Assembly (NCBI GenBank): GCA_029260905.1
Contig: JAJDCH010000015.1
Span: 1-35,724 of the forward strand
DNA: 35,724 nt
Reading direction: 5' to 3'
From: Candidatus Levyibacteriota bacterium
GTDB taxonomy: Bacteria > Patescibacteriota > Microgenomatia > Levybacterales > UBA12049
Position 1 is the stretch's first letter. Every line of letters begins with the position of its first letter. A model generated the notes under the pieces. It was not told the DNA's origin. It made no database searches and saw only the letters and a program-made list of their open reading frames with translations. The translations under genes and the position numbers were made by a program. Positions 16,182 through 24,484 of the stretch are shown here, one piece after another.

Positions 16182-16757
16182 GTGGCATTACCAGAAGTTA
16201 GAATTGGGGAGCAGGGTTTGAGAACTGGGAAAGGGGCTGATGGCTCCCTGCTCGGTAAATCTCCCCCGCAGCTTCGTTTAGTACAACCTTCTAAAGTTCT
16301 TGAGTACCATCCAAAAGATCATTTATACACAGATCCGATAATCAGGGAATTGAGGCTAGCTGGTGCTGTTTTATTGGGAGGAAGGGCATTTGATGTTCCA
16401 GAAGCAGGCGTGACCCAGATTCAGATTTTTGCAAGGCCCGCCGGTTTGAGAATTGAATCTCAAGAAGGCAGGGTTCACGAAAATGGCAAAACCGGAAGTG
16501 AAATTGTTTTTGAATATACAAAGAAAACAAATCCTGGCTGTCCTGATTTAAGGAAGGATCCATACGCAATGATGGTTGTTTCAGGAGCTGAGAAAATAGT
16601 CAGATGGGTTGATTATTCTCTGAAGAAGCAGCATGAGGGAGGAGATAGGAGAGTTATATTTGTCGCAGCAGCAGGTGGTAACGACCCGTACAGAATAGAA
16701 TCCTACCCAATACCAACTAGGAATGATTTACTATCAGTCCCAATACCTGAGCTTTGA
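16182..16757 (+). CDS. Hypothetical protein (191 aa)
   Basis: I do not recognise a family. The start is GTG, supported by a promoter immediately upstream. The protein is soluble-looking, with no signal peptide or membrane helix. The N-terminal 35 residues are rich in Gly, Lys and Pro. The middle and end contain several short beta-strand-like hydrophobic runs (VTQIQIFARP, RRVIFVAAAGG). It lies between the com cluster and a response regulator, each with its own promoter, so the context does not assign a role. Confidence 0.6.
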   Translation: MALPEVRIGEQGLRTGKGADGSLLGKSPPQLRLVQPSKVLEYHPKDHLYTDPIIRELRLAGAVLLGGRAFDVPEAGVTQIQIFARPAGLRIESQEGRVHENGKTGSEIVFEYTKKTNPGCPDLRKDPYAMMVVSGAEKIVRWVDYSLKKQHEGGDRRVIFVAAAGGNDPYRIESYPIPTRNDLLSVPIPEL

Positions 16758-16781
16758 TTGTAAAAGAATAACTTGCCTTCA

Positions 16782-16810
16782 TTGACACCTAGCCTCAGAC
16801 GTGATACTTT
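16782..16810 (+). promoter_or_regulatory. Promoter of the response regulator, with a TGAGGCT motif in the spacer
   Basis: TTGACA (16782-16787), 17 nt, TACTTT (16805-16810), then exactly 6 nt to the ATG at 16817, predicting a leaderless mRNA. AGCCTCA (16791-16797) lies between the two boxes, where a bound protein would block RNA polymerase. Confidence 0.7.
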
Positions 16811-16816
16811 GAACTC

Positions 16817-17212
16817 ATGGATTCCAAAAAGAAAGTTCTTCTAGTTGAGGATGATTTACTGCTTCGGGAGATATATGTTGAGGCGCTAAAAGAAATTGAA
16901 GATACTGAGGTTGAGACAGCAGTTGACGGAGAAGAGGCGTTGTCAAAAATTCAGACTGGCGGTTGGGATCTTATCCTTCTTGATGTTTTTATTCCAAAGT
17001 TAAATGGATTTGAGGTGCTTGATAAATTAAAAGAAAGCAGTCAGGGTGAGAAACTGCCACTTGTTTTCCTAACAAATGCATCAGATGAAGAAGGAGATGT
17101 GAGGCATGTTAAAGACCTTGGATACAATATTATTGTAAAAAGTGAGATTACGCCTGGGGACCTGGTTGATGAGGTAAAGAGGTATTTGGTAATTTTTGGG
17201 CAATCTGTTTAG
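16817..17212 (+). CDS. Single-domain response regulator (CheY-like)
   Basis: The 131-residue receiver domain has acidic residues EDD at 11-13, phospho-acceptor Asp56 (LILLDVFIP), the conserved Thr in FLTNAS near 86, and Lys108 (IIVKS). There is no output domain, so it should act by protein contact or as a phosphate relay. It converges with the histidine kinase gene on the opposite strand and overlaps its 3' end by 65 nt. Its C-terminal stretch (EITPGDLVDEVK) resembles that of the second receiver protein at 23749-24126, suggesting a shared ancestor. Confidence 0.9.
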   Translation: MDSKKKVLLVEDDLLLREIYVEALKEIEDTEVETAVDGEEALSKIQTGGWDLILLDVFIPKLNGFEVLDKLKESSQGEKLPLVFLTNASDEEGDVRHVKDLGYNIIVKSEITPGDLVDEVKRYLVIFGQSV

Positions 17213-18626
17213 GTTCATTTTTTTCTTCTTCTGGCTGGTTGGCTGAGCCTGCTTTTTTCAGGCTGAATGAAAATGCCGCACCTTTATTTTCTCCATCTGA
17301 GGCAACAGTTATTGTTCCATTATGCATGGTTATTATAGATTTTGATATATATAGACCTAGTCCTGTGCCTGTTTTTTGGGCGCTTGATTCAGTTGGATAA
17401 TTGGAGCTGATCATGCTGAATTTTTTGAAAAGTTTTTCTTGATCTTCAGGCTTTATCCCTTTTCCTGTATCTGCAATTGTGGTTATTATTTCATCCCTTT
17501 GATCTTTAAAGGAGATAGTAATTTTTCCACCTTCAGGTGTAAATTTGAGTGAATTACCAATCAGATTCATAAAAACCTCTTTTATTTTGTCTGGATCGAC
17601 TGTGACCTGAGAAAGAGGCGTTTTGTTTTTTTCTACAATTATTTCTATTTTTTGATTCTCGGCTGTTGGTTGAACCTCGGTTAGTATGTCTGCAACAATA
17701 CCCTCAATATTTGAGGATTTGAGTTCAAGGTGCATTCTGCCTGATTCAATTCTAGATACATCAAGCATATCACTCACAAGATTGATTAGTCTTTCAGTTG
17801 CAGAGTAAGTTCTGTCTAGAAAAAGCTCCTGCTTGGGATTGAGCTTTCCTGTATCTTCTTTTTGTTGAAGAACCATCCAGAGGTAGGATTTGATGGCGCT
17901 TAGAGGTGTTCGAAGCTCGTGTGAGGCAAGGGAAACAAACTCATCTTTCATCTTATCAAGCGCTTTAAGTTTTTCATTTGATGACTGAACCTCGTTGTAC
18001 AAAAGTGCGTTATCCAGCGCAATTCCAATAACATCAACAAGTCTTTCAAGAAGATCTATTGTGTAGTTTGATAAGCTGTCTTGGTCTTCAATAAGACCAA
18101 TGTACATTGCGCCAATTGCTTCATCGCGAACCAGAAGGGGATAAACAAAAACTGAGTTTATTTCAATGTTGTTGTGCGCTGGTTCAATCAACACATTTTT
18201 AAAATTTTTAACTACTATCTTCCTTTTTTCTAGAATAGATTGAACCATTATGTTCTCGGTTTTTGTAAGTGGGATACTGATCTGTTTTTCTTGATGATTA
18301 TTTTTTTCTACACCTGCTTCAGATCTGGCAATTCTTTTTAAGACACCATCCTTCTTATCCATTACAAAGATTGATGCGATTTGAAAATTTACATCAGTAA
18401 CAATTAGGTCAGTTACTTTTTGTGTGGTCTGATCAAGGTGGGTAATTGTTCCAAGTATGATCTCATCGATCTTTCGAAGGATTGAAAGGGTTTTGTTGCG
18501 CTCTGAGAGCTCAGCTGATTTTTTATAAATCTCCTGATTTATATGGAGAAGTTCCTGAGACTGCTCCTGGGATTTGGGTTTGTCGAATCCAAAAAAATTG
18601 TTGAAAACTTTTAAAATATTATTCAT
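17148..18626 (-). CDS. Soluble GAF-domain histidine kinase
   Basis: The 492-residue protein has a coiled-coil-like N-terminus (about 20-60) and a GAF-type sensor domain (about 60-210). A HisKA domain follows with phospho-acceptor His236 in SLASHELRTPLSAIKS. The HATPase domain has the N box NLIGNSLKFTPEGG, DTGKGI and GTGLGLYI. The last 35 residues are Pro/Gln/Glu-rich and probably disordered. There is no membrane helix, so sensing may depend on the upstream membrane protein. It is the last gene of a three-gene minus-strand set, and its 3' end overlaps the convergent response regulator by 65 nt. Confidence 0.93.
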   Translation of the reverse strand: MNNILKVFNNFFGFDKPKSQEQSQELLHINQEIYKKSAELSERNKTLSILRKIDEIILGTITHLDQTTQKVTDLIVTDVNFQIASIFVMDKKDGVLKRIARSEAGVEKNNHQEKQISIPLTKTENIMVQSILEKRKIVVKNFKNVLIEPAHNNIEINSVFVYPLLVRDEAIGAMYIGLIEDQDSLSNYTIDLLERLVDVIGIALDNALLYNEVQSSNEKLKALDKMKDEFVSLASHELRTPLSAIKSYLWMVLQQKEDTGKLNPKQELFLDRTYSATERLINLVSDMLDVSRIESGRMHLELKSSNIEGIVADILTEVQPTAENQKIEIIVEKNKTPLSQVTVDPDKIKEVFMNLIGNSLKFTPEGGKITISFKDQRDEIITTIADTGKGIKPEDQEKLFKKFSMISSNYPTESSAQKTGTGLGLYISKSIITMHNGTITVASDGENKGAAFSFSLKKAGSANQPEEEKNEPKQIAQKLPNTSLPHQPGPQA

Positions 18627-18655
18627 CTACAATCATTGTAGCTTAAAAATTGATA

Positions 18656-18934
18656 CTATCTCAATACGTCGGGAAGATCTGAGGGTTTTATCTCGCTTCT
18701 ACTTTCTTTTACAGCCTCACGACAAACCTCAATTGAGGCTCTACCAAAGAGTTTTTCATACTGTCTGACAAGGGTTTCAAGCACAGCTTTCTTATCGCCT
18801 TCAAGACTAACTTCGTGTTTTGCTAAATCTATTTTAAGACCACTTATTTTGCTTGCTTGTTCAAAAGCAATAGGTCCAATTATTACCTCCTGACTTTTAA
18901 TAATCTGATTTGCTATTTGTGAATATGGTTCCAT
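18656..18934 (-). CDS. Small conserved-looking protein in a signalling operon (92 aa)
   Basis: I cannot name the family. It is a short cytoplasmic protein with alternating helices and strands. A distinctive C-terminal helix reads VLETLVRQYEKLFGRASIEV, followed by CREAV. It is located 1 nt after the 7TM-like gene and 29 nt before the histidine kinase, so all three should be made together. A regulatory or scaffold role for the kinase is plausible from position only. Confidence 0.75.
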   Translation of the reverse strand: MEPYSQIANQIIKSQEVIIGPIAFEQASKISGLKIDLAKHEVSLEGDKKAVLETLVRQYEKLFGRASIEVCREAVKESRSEIKPSDLPDVLR

Positions 18935-18935
18935 G

Positions 18936-19754
18936 CTAATTTGTTTCTGTTACATTGGGTTTGGTGTTAAATCCAAGTGCGCCAAAGGTGATAAGGAAAA
19001 GTCCTACTGTTAACATGAGGTCTCCAGAGCTTCCATTATAAAAAGTTCCAATAGTTGTTGTATATGAAAAGACAGAATCAGCGATGAACATAACAAAAAG
19101 ACCTAAAAGAATTGAATAAGTATCAATTTTATATCTCCCACCAAGATATTTGAATGAAAGACCCGAAACAACAGCAGATATTACAAATGCGAGGAAGTCT
19201 CCAAGGGGATAAGCAATATCAAGTATCGCTTTCAGTATTGGTTCATCTTCAGGAACTATCACGCCAGCTCTTGCAATAGTTACGAGAACATAATATGAGA
19301 AGAAAAAAAGTCCAATTGATAAAATTGCAGTAAGCAATTTAGCAGTCAAGCTTTTGAAGCCAAACTTTGCGCCTGTTGCTTGCGAGAGATAAATTGCTCC
19401 TAGTCCATAGAAAAATATACTTGGCGCAAAGCCCAAATCAGCAATTGAGGGATAGGGAGCTGGTTCGTTGAGAAAAAAGTTGTAATACGACCAAATGGTT
19501 TCTCCAGCTCCCCAGAGGAAAAGTCCAAGACCCAGGAAAAAGACTGCTTTTCCAATTGAGCTTTTCATTCCCCCCCAAATCTTGGCGTTTATCATGCAAA
19601 AAAATCCACCGATTAATGGTATAAGACCAAAAAGAAAAGAATATAGATAATTTAAAAAGTCTGTTTTGGTCCCGCTTGCATAAAGAAACATCCAAAATAT
19701 GACTAAAAAAAGGAAATAGAAGAATAAGACTGTTTGATAAAAATTTGCCTTCAT
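18936..19754 (-). CDS. Multi-pass membrane protein, possible sensor (7TM-like)
   Basis: The 272-residue protein is almost entirely hydrophobic segments, roughly seven to nine helices. A motif between them, LGLFLWGAGETIWSYYNFF followed by PYPSIADLGFAPS, recalls the membrane regions at the N-terminus of some sensor kinases and cyclases. Here the membrane part is a separate protein, directly upstream of a small protein and a soluble histidine kinase. I infer that it is the membrane sensor of a split kinase system. It has a promoter with TTGACA and TAAACT ending 6 nt before the ATG. Confidence 0.75.
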   Translation of the reverse strand: MKANFYQTVLFFYFLFLVIFWMFLYASGTKTDFLNYLYSFLFGLIPLIGGFFCMINAKIWGGMKSSIGKAVFFLGLGLFLWGAGETIWSYYNFFLNEPAPYPSIADLGFAPSIFFYGLGAIYLSQATGAKFGFKSLTAKLLTAILSIGLFFFSYYVLVTIARAGVIVPEDEPILKAILDIAYPLGDFLAFVISAVVSGLSFKYLGGRYKIDTYSILLGLFVMFIADSVFSYTTTIGTFYNGSSGDLMLTVGLFLITFGALGFNTKPNVTETN

Positions 19755-19760
19755 ATATAT

Positions 19761-19790
19761 AGTTTAGGCAGGTTTTTGAGATTGTGTCAA
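19761..19790 (-). promoter_or_regulatory. Promoter of the 7TM-kinase operon, leaderless
   Basis: On the minus strand TTGACA (19790-19785), an 18-nt spacer, TAAACT (19766-19761), then 6 nt to the ATG at 19754. Confidence 0.7.
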
Positions 19791-19823
19791 GTAATTTAGG
19801 TTTGATTGATTTAGCAACCTAAT

Positions 19824-20999
19824 TTATACATAGTATGCGTTTGGTTTGGGAAATCCGTTAAAAGCCATTGATGTAGAAAGAGAATATGCTCCGGTATCAT
19901 GGATAATTAATTTGTCTCCTACATCAATATCAGAGGGGAGCAAGACTTCGCGACTGATTATATCAGGACTATCACCAGTCGGGCCCGCAACAGCAAAAAG
20001 TGACTCTCCAGAATTTTTTGTTGGCCTCATGCTTGTGATGAGATAACGGGTAGATCCTTGATAAGCCATTGTTTCAAATAGGGCATTGTAACATCCCGCA
20101 TCAAGAAAAAGCCAGGTGCTTCCACGCCTTTCAATTCTTGCAATCACCCTTGCAACCAATACTGCTGCATTGGCAATTATTCCTCGACCTGGCTCAAGTA
20201 TTAGTTTTGGTTGATATGGAAGTTTTTTATACTGCTTAATAGTTGCAGATGCGATTTCAGAAAGAAGTGGAGCATTTTCGCTTGATAAATAATGGCAAGG
20301 ATAGCCACCGCCAAGGTTGAGTGTTTCAAGTTTAATTCCTAGGTCTCTAAGATCTTCTATAATAGAGCGAAGGCTTTGGATAACATTTGCCCAAGCTTCA
20401 GGATCAGATGCTTGCGACCCCACATGAAATGAAATACCGTATGGTTTAAGTCCTAAGTCAACTGCTCTTGAAAGAAGTGGTATTATGGATGCTGTTTCTG
20501 TCCCAAACTTAGTTGAAAATTTAAAAACAGAACCTGCATCATTTGCAATAACTCTGATATAGACCTTGGAGCCTGGAGCATTGATGGCAATTTTTTCAAG
20601 TTCAGAAAATGAATCGCAGGCAAATCTGTCAACTCCATATTCAAAAAATTTTGCTATTTGATCAGAGGGCTTTACTGAGGTTCCATATATTATTTTGTTT
20701 GGTGGAATATGGAGTTTTTTTAATAGTTCAAGCTCATAAATTGATGCTACTTCAAATCCTGATCCTGCTTCTTTTAGTATTTTTAATACCTCTACTTCTG
20801 AGTTAGCTTTCATTGCAAAATTAATTATTGATTTAGGGAATAATTTTTTGAATTGTTTATAATTATCAACAATTCTTTTTTTGCTAAACAGAAAAAATGG
20901 CGTTTTGTAATTAATGCTTTCGAGGAAATCTGGATCAAATAATCTGTCTGGATTTTTGTTAATAATTTTTTTGAATTTATGAACAGCTTTTTTAATCAT
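19824..20999 (-). CDS. PLP-dependent ornithine/diaminopimelate decarboxylase-like protein (fold type III)
   Basis: The 391-residue length and motifs fit the alanine-racemase-fold decarboxylases. They are the PLP lysine Lys64 in FAMKANSE, the HVGSQ segment, the phosphate-binding LNLGGGYP, EPGRG, and a C-terminal IHDTGAYSLSTSMAFNGF. In ornithine and diaminopimelate decarboxylases the GPxCDxxD motif carries a catalytic Cys; here it reads GPTGDSPD with Gly342 at that place. The codon is clearly GGT. The enzyme may have another acid, another reaction or no decarboxylase activity. It starts 4 nt after the EamA transporter stops, so the pair is co-transcribed. Ornithine as substrate is a guess from the motif style. 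Confidence 0.87.
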   Translation of the reverse strand: MIKKAVHKFKKIINKNPDRLFDPDFLESINYKTPFFLFSKKRIVDNYKQFKKLFPKSIINFAMKANSEVEVLKILKEAGSGFEVASIYELELLKKLHIPPNKIIYGTSVKPSDQIAKFFEYGVDRFACDSFSELEKIAINAPGSKVYIRVIANDAGSVFKFSTKFGTETASIIPLLSRAVDLGLKPYGISFHVGSQASDPEAWANVIQSLRSIIEDLRDLGIKLETLNLGGGYPCHYLSSENAPLLSEIASATIKQYKKLPYQPKLILEPGRGIIANAAVLVARVIARIERRGSTWLFLDAGCYNALFETMAYQGSTRYLITSMRPTKNSGESLFAVAGPTGDSPDIISREVLLPSDIDVGDKLIIHDTGAYSLSTSMAFNGFPKPNAYYV

Positions 21000-21003
21000 A
21001 ATT

Positions 21004-21900
21004 TTAGCTAAAAGAAAGTAGCATGATGCCCAAAATTATTATAATAATTCCAATTGTCTGTACTCTTGTGACTCTTTCTTTCAGGAATATATATGCGAGT
21101 ATGATGGTTGGAACAGAAAAAGTACCACTCAAAAGTGCAATAATACTAACAAAAGAGGTTGTTGCATAGCCAAGACTTAGAGCAAGATAGGCAATAGCTT
21201 CGCCAAGACCAATCAAAAAAAGAAAGATCCATGCACCGCTCTTAACATTTGAGAGATCAGTTTTTTGAATTTTTGCAAGCAAAAAAGCAGAAAGAGTCAT
21301 GAATGCATACATAAACAGGGCGTATGAAACCCAGTCATGTCCGCTTGAAAATTTTGCCCATCCGAGTGTCCAGCCTGTTGCTAAAATTGTAGCTATTGCT
21401 ATCTCTTTAAAGCCTAAAGCTCCAATTATCTTTATTTTTTTTAATTTTAAGTGATTTTGATCAAGATTTGTCAGAAGCATACCACCAAAAATTAGAAAAA
21501 GTGCAGGAACAAAAGAAAGACTAAGCACTTCACCAAGAAATATTACTGAAATAAGAGCTGTCCATCCGGAAAATGATGCGAAAATAGGACTAAGAATAGC
21601 AACTTTTCCTTTTTCAAAAGCTTTATAAACAAATAAGTAAACTATTGTTTGAAGAGTTCCGAAAAAAGCAAGACCAACCCACTCGCTCGGATCATTTGGA
21701 ATAGTAAAGGTGTTTTTAAATGAAAAATGATTTACCAGAGCAATTATAAGAAGAATAAAAGTTCCAAAAACATGAGCCCAAACAAGACTTGATATTGGTC
21801 CTATTTTATCTACGGTTTTTTTTGCTGCAAAATCAGCAAAACCCCAACCAAACATTCCGCCAAGACCTGCGATAATTGCAATTAATAATTCATTTGACAC
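21004..21900 (-). CDS. EamA-family transporter (DMT superfamily)
   Basis: The 298-residue protein has about ten membrane helices in two similar halves, typical of EamA/DMT metabolite exporters. The GTG start is supported by a promoter with TAAAAT ending 9 nt upstream. A Gly-rich first helix contains GLGGMFGWGFADFAAKK. The gene is immediately upstream of the decarboxylase-like gene, 4 nt apart, suggesting transport of that enzyme's substrate or product, such as an amino acid or polyamine. No ligand can be read from sequence. Confidence 0.9.
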   Translation of the reverse strand: MSNELLIAIIAGLGGMFGWGFADFAAKKTVDKIGPISSLVWAHVFGTFILLIIALVNHFSFKNTFTIPNDPSEWVGLAFFGTLQTIVYLFVYKAFEKGKVAILSPIFASFSGWTALISVIFLGEVLSLSFVPALFLIFGGMLLTNLDQNHLKLKKIKIIGALGFKEIAIATILATGWTLGWAKFSSGHDWVSYALFMYAFMTLSAFLLAKIQKTDLSNVKSGAWIFLFLIGLGEAIAYLALSLGYATTSFVSIIALLSGTFSVPTIILAYIFLKERVTRVQTIGIIIIILGIMLLSFS

Positions 21901-21909
21901 GCTTTAAAC

Positions 21910-21939
21910 ATTTTATACACAAGAGCTAAAGCTTGGCAA
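21910..21939 (-). promoter_or_regulatory. Promoter of the EamA-decarboxylase operon
   Basis: On the minus strand TTGCCA (21939-21934), an 18-nt spacer and TAAAAT (21915-21910). The GTG start lies 9 nt further, giving a leader of about 2-3 nt. Confidence 0.55.
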
Positions 21940-21943
21940 CCCT

Positions 21944-23647
21944 TCAGTTATTCATTGAGTGAGGTCTTAGTACAATTCCAGGTGTTGATGATTCCATGGG
22001 TGTCTCGCTATGTTCAAATGGTAGGGTAAATGAGATGGTAGTTCCTTCGCCTGGATTTGATTCTAGATGAATTCGACCGCCGTGACGTTCTACAACTCCT
22101 TTTACAACATAAAGGCCAAGTCCTGTTCCCATTTTTCCACCACCACCTTCTACCTGTGAGTATTTTGTGAAGAGAAGATGCTGTTTTTCTTTTGGAATAC
22201 CAACTCCTGTATCTGAGACACTAACTGTAATATCGCTTGGTGTTTTTTGAGTTTTTACTGTTATTGTTCCGCCAAGTGGTGTAAATTTGAGGCTATTTGA
22301 AAGCAGGTTATTTATGACCTGAGTTACCTGAACTCCGTCAAATGAAAATGTAGTAATATTTGGATCAAGCTCAGTTTGAATTTTAATTCCTTTTTCATCA
22401 GCTGATGCTTGAAAGATGTTGACTCGATCTGTAATAATTTTGGTTAGATCAGATGGCATTTTTTTAATGTTAAAAAGTCCAGAGTCAAGTTTGGCAGCAT
22501 CCAAGATCTTACTTACCTCATAAATCATTTTGTCTGATGCGTCATAAATAAGTCTCATCATTCTTTTTCTTTCATCATCGGTCAGATCAGCAGGAGAGAT
22601 CAGAAGCTCTGAGCTTGCCTTGATGGCAGTAAGTGGAGATCGAAGTTCATGAACCATCACATTGGTAAAATCATCTTTCATCCTGGCAATTGTTTTTTCA
22701 AGCGTTATGTCCTGAAGAAGAATCTCAGCACCTATCACTTTTTGATTTTCTGTTTCATGAACTGGTCTTATTTTAATGATAAAAGTTTTTTCATCAATTT
22801 GAACATCTTTTTCTTCAAAAATTTGATTCCTGTTTATCACACCCAATATTTTATCCTTAAAATCATAAGTGTTTGGAAGTCCTGATAAAATGTCAGTAAT
22901 TTTCAGGTTTTGCTTATCAAGTTTGAGAAAATCACGCGCTGCTTTATTTATATAATTAACATTTGAGGCTGTATCAACGATAAATATTCCATCAGTGAAA
23001 TTTTCAATCATTGTTTTGGTTTTGTTTTTTTCGACTTCAAGACCGATTGCAAACTTGGTTAAAACGCTTGATAAAAATTCACAAACAGAACGAATCAGAT
23101 CAAGTTGATTTTCAGTAAAAGCCTGTTCTTTGGTGCTTGATATTGCGATTATGCCAGCGTGTTGATGATTGATGATGATGGGGGCTGAAAAGAAAGACCC
23201 CAAATGTGAATCAACTCTGTCATCAAGTGGTACACCATCAATTTTTTCTTCAATTAAATCATTGGAAAGGGGCGGTATGTTTGCATCGTCAAAAAGAACT
23301 TTTTTCATGCAGTCTTTTATGTGTTGAACAAATTCATTGCTTACAACATCTTTGGTTTGAGTTTTAAAAATACCCAGCTGATTTTTAATTGATAGGGCTG
23401 AGATTGCAGAATAAGGAAAAGCATCATTAAAAGAAAGCAAAACTGATTCAAATATTTTTTCTAAATCAAGGGTGTAGTCAATCTGATTTTTTATTTCAAG
23501 AAGAGCATTTATCTTTAACTCGTTATATTTTTCCTTTTCTTTCAGAAATTTTAATTCCCTCTTTTTTTTATCAAGGAGGTTTCTATAAAGGATTATAGGC
23601 GTTAGAAAGATTATTGCAGAGATGATAAAAAAAATAGGCAGTGACAT
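21944..23647 (-). CDS. Membrane-anchored histidine kinase with GAF and PAS domains
   Basis: The 567-residue protein has an N-terminal membrane helix (about 3-22), a helical linker, a GAF-like domain (about 50-205) and a PAS domain (about 210-315; GIFIVDTASNVNYINKAA). HisKA follows with His333 in MVHELRSPLTAIKAS. The HATPase domain has NNLLSNSLKFTPLGG, DTGVGIP and GTGLGLYV. The order is like other multi-sensor kinases. It lies downstream of a receiver protein on the same strand with a 101-nt spacer that forms a large hairpin, so the two make a cognate pair whose relative expression may be tuned by the spacer. Confidence 0.94.
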   Translation of the reverse strand: MSLPIFFIISAIIFLTPIILYRNLLDKKKRELKFLKEKEKYNELKINALLEIKNQIDYTLDLEKIFESVLLSFNDAFPYSAISALSIKNQLGIFKTQTKDVVSNEFVQHIKDCMKKVLFDDANIPPLSNDLIEEKIDGVPLDDRVDSHLGSFFSAPIIINHQHAGIIAISSTKEQAFTENQLDLIRSVCEFLSSVLTKFAIGLEVEKNKTKTMIENFTDGIFIVDTASNVNYINKAARDFLKLDKQNLKITDILSGLPNTYDFKDKILGVINRNQIFEEKDVQIDEKTFIIKIRPVHETENQKVIGAEILLQDITLEKTIARMKDDFTNVMVHELRSPLTAIKASSELLISPADLTDDERKRMMRLIYDASDKMIYEVSKILDAAKLDSGLFNIKKMPSDLTKIITDRVNIFQASADEKGIKIQTELDPNITTFSFDGVQVTQVINNLLSNSLKFTPLGGTITVKTQKTPSDITVSVSDTGVGIPKEKQHLLFTKYSQVEGGGGKMGTGLGLYVVKGVVERHGGRIHLESNPGEGTTISFTLPFEHSETPMESSTPGIVLRPHSMNN

Positions 23648-23668
23648 AAAAATAATAAACCAATACTA

Positions 23669-23719
23669 CAAATTATCCAATCAGCTAATAAACAAATTAT
23701 TGGTTAATTGGATTATTTG
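23669..23719. repeat. Large imperfect hairpin between response regulator and kinase
   Basis: Arms 23669-23689 and 23699-23719 pair at about 19 of 21 positions, counting G-T wobbles, with a 9-nt loop. Copies of TCCAAT/ATTGGA-like elements give it a repeat-like character. It could attenuate read-through into the kinase or stabilise mRNA ends. Confidence 0.5.
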
Positions 23720-23748
23720 AAATTAGTTGATCTGTTGATTTCAGGCTA

Positions 23749-24126
23749 TTATGCAGCCTTTGAGCCTTGGATTAGAGATTTGATTTTATTTACCAAATCT
23801 CCAGGCTCTACTTGATATTTGAGGATATAATCAACTGCGCCTATTTGAATTGACTCATCCATTAATTCATTATCTGAATAATTTGAAGCAACTGCAACTG
23901 GAATGGGGGACGTTGCTGGATCTCCTTTAAGTATTTTGAGAACATCATTTCCTTTCATGTCTGGCATAATTTGGTCAAGAACTATGAAGTCAGGTGAGTG
24001 TTCTTTGGCAGCATCTATTCCTTCCTGGCCGTTTTTTCCATTTATCACTTCAAATCCGTTTTTTTGAAGAGCAAGAGTCCAGATATCAACAATCATCTGG
24101 TCATCGTCAATTATAAGAATTTTCAT
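23749..24126 (-). CDS. Single-domain response regulator (CheY-like)
   Basis: The 125-residue receiver has acidic residues DDD at 7-9, phospho-acceptor Asp51 (FIVLDQIMPD), Ser81 at the Thr/Ser position (VASNYS) and Lys103 (YILKYQ). No output domain is present. It is the first gene of the set with the GAF/PAS kinase. Its C-terminal segment (VEPGDLVNKIKSL) is similar to that of the other receiver at 16817-17212. Confidence 0.9.
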   Translation of the reverse strand: MKILIIDDDQMIVDIWTLALQKNGFEVINGKNGQEGIDAAKEHSPDFIVLDQIMPDMKGNDVLKILKGDPATSPIPVAVASNYSDNELMDESIQIGAVDYILKYQVEPGDLVNKIKSLIQGSKAA

Positions 24127-24253
24127 AAGATTTAGTGGTTGGGTAAAGTTTGGTAAATAATAAAAATAAGCCTAGAAACCAAACCTAAATTAAAATTAAC
24201 ACTATTCATATTAAAAAGCAAGCAAGGAAGGTTTTTGCATCCTATAATAGGTA

Positions 24254-24282
24254 TTGACGGGTGTGGAGATTTGTGATAAAAT
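24254..24282 (+). promoter_or_regulatory. Promoter of the T-box leader and argH
   Basis: TTGACG (24254-24259), a 17-nt spacer and TAAAAT (24277-24282). Transcription should begin near 24289, giving a leader of about 195 nt before argH. Confidence 0.7.
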
Positions 24283-24288
24283 TTGTTA

Positions 24289-24463
24289 AATGCGTTGATC
24301 AAGCTCGCGACTTGGGAGCAGGGAGTCAAATACTTTCCGGTGAGAACCGATAAATCTGTAAATTGAGTCCTGATTGGATCAGGAAAAACAAGGTGGTACC
24401 ACGGTAACTGACCGTCCTTGTAAGTTTCTAAGCATTGCTTGGAAATTTGCAAGGGCTTTTTTG
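24289..24463 (+). promoter_or_regulatory. T-box leader upstream of argH
   Basis: The canonical antiterminator is present. CAAGG (24389-24393) pairs with CCTTG (24416-24420), ACGG (24401-24404) pairs with CCGT (24412-24415), and a bulge contains TGGTACC. The alternative terminator is an 18-bp stem, 24416-24433 with 24437-24454, followed by a T run. A Stem III hairpin (TCCTGAT/ATCAGGA) lies at 24368-24384. A GGTGAGAACC stretch near 24339-24348 resembles the Stem I distal region. The TGGT of the bulge should pair with an ACCA tRNA end, and the tRNA-Arg in this window has discriminator A. The specifier codon is unresolved; a CGA (Arg) at 24348-24350 is one candidate. Uncharged tRNA would switch the leader to antitermination and allow argH expression. 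Confidence 0.9.
24416..24463 (+). terminator. Regulated intrinsic terminator of the T-box
   Basis: An 18-bp stem with three G-T wobbles and a 3-nt loop ATT, followed by GCTTTTTTG. It is mutually exclusive with the antiterminator because both use 24416-24420. Confidence 0.9.
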
Positions 24464-24484
24464 TTATGATTAAAGCATAAAATT

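Noticed and set aside
24132-24452. Minus-strand open frame of 106 codons
   Set aside because: It covers the T-box leader and terminator of argH, whose RNA structure explains the sequence better.
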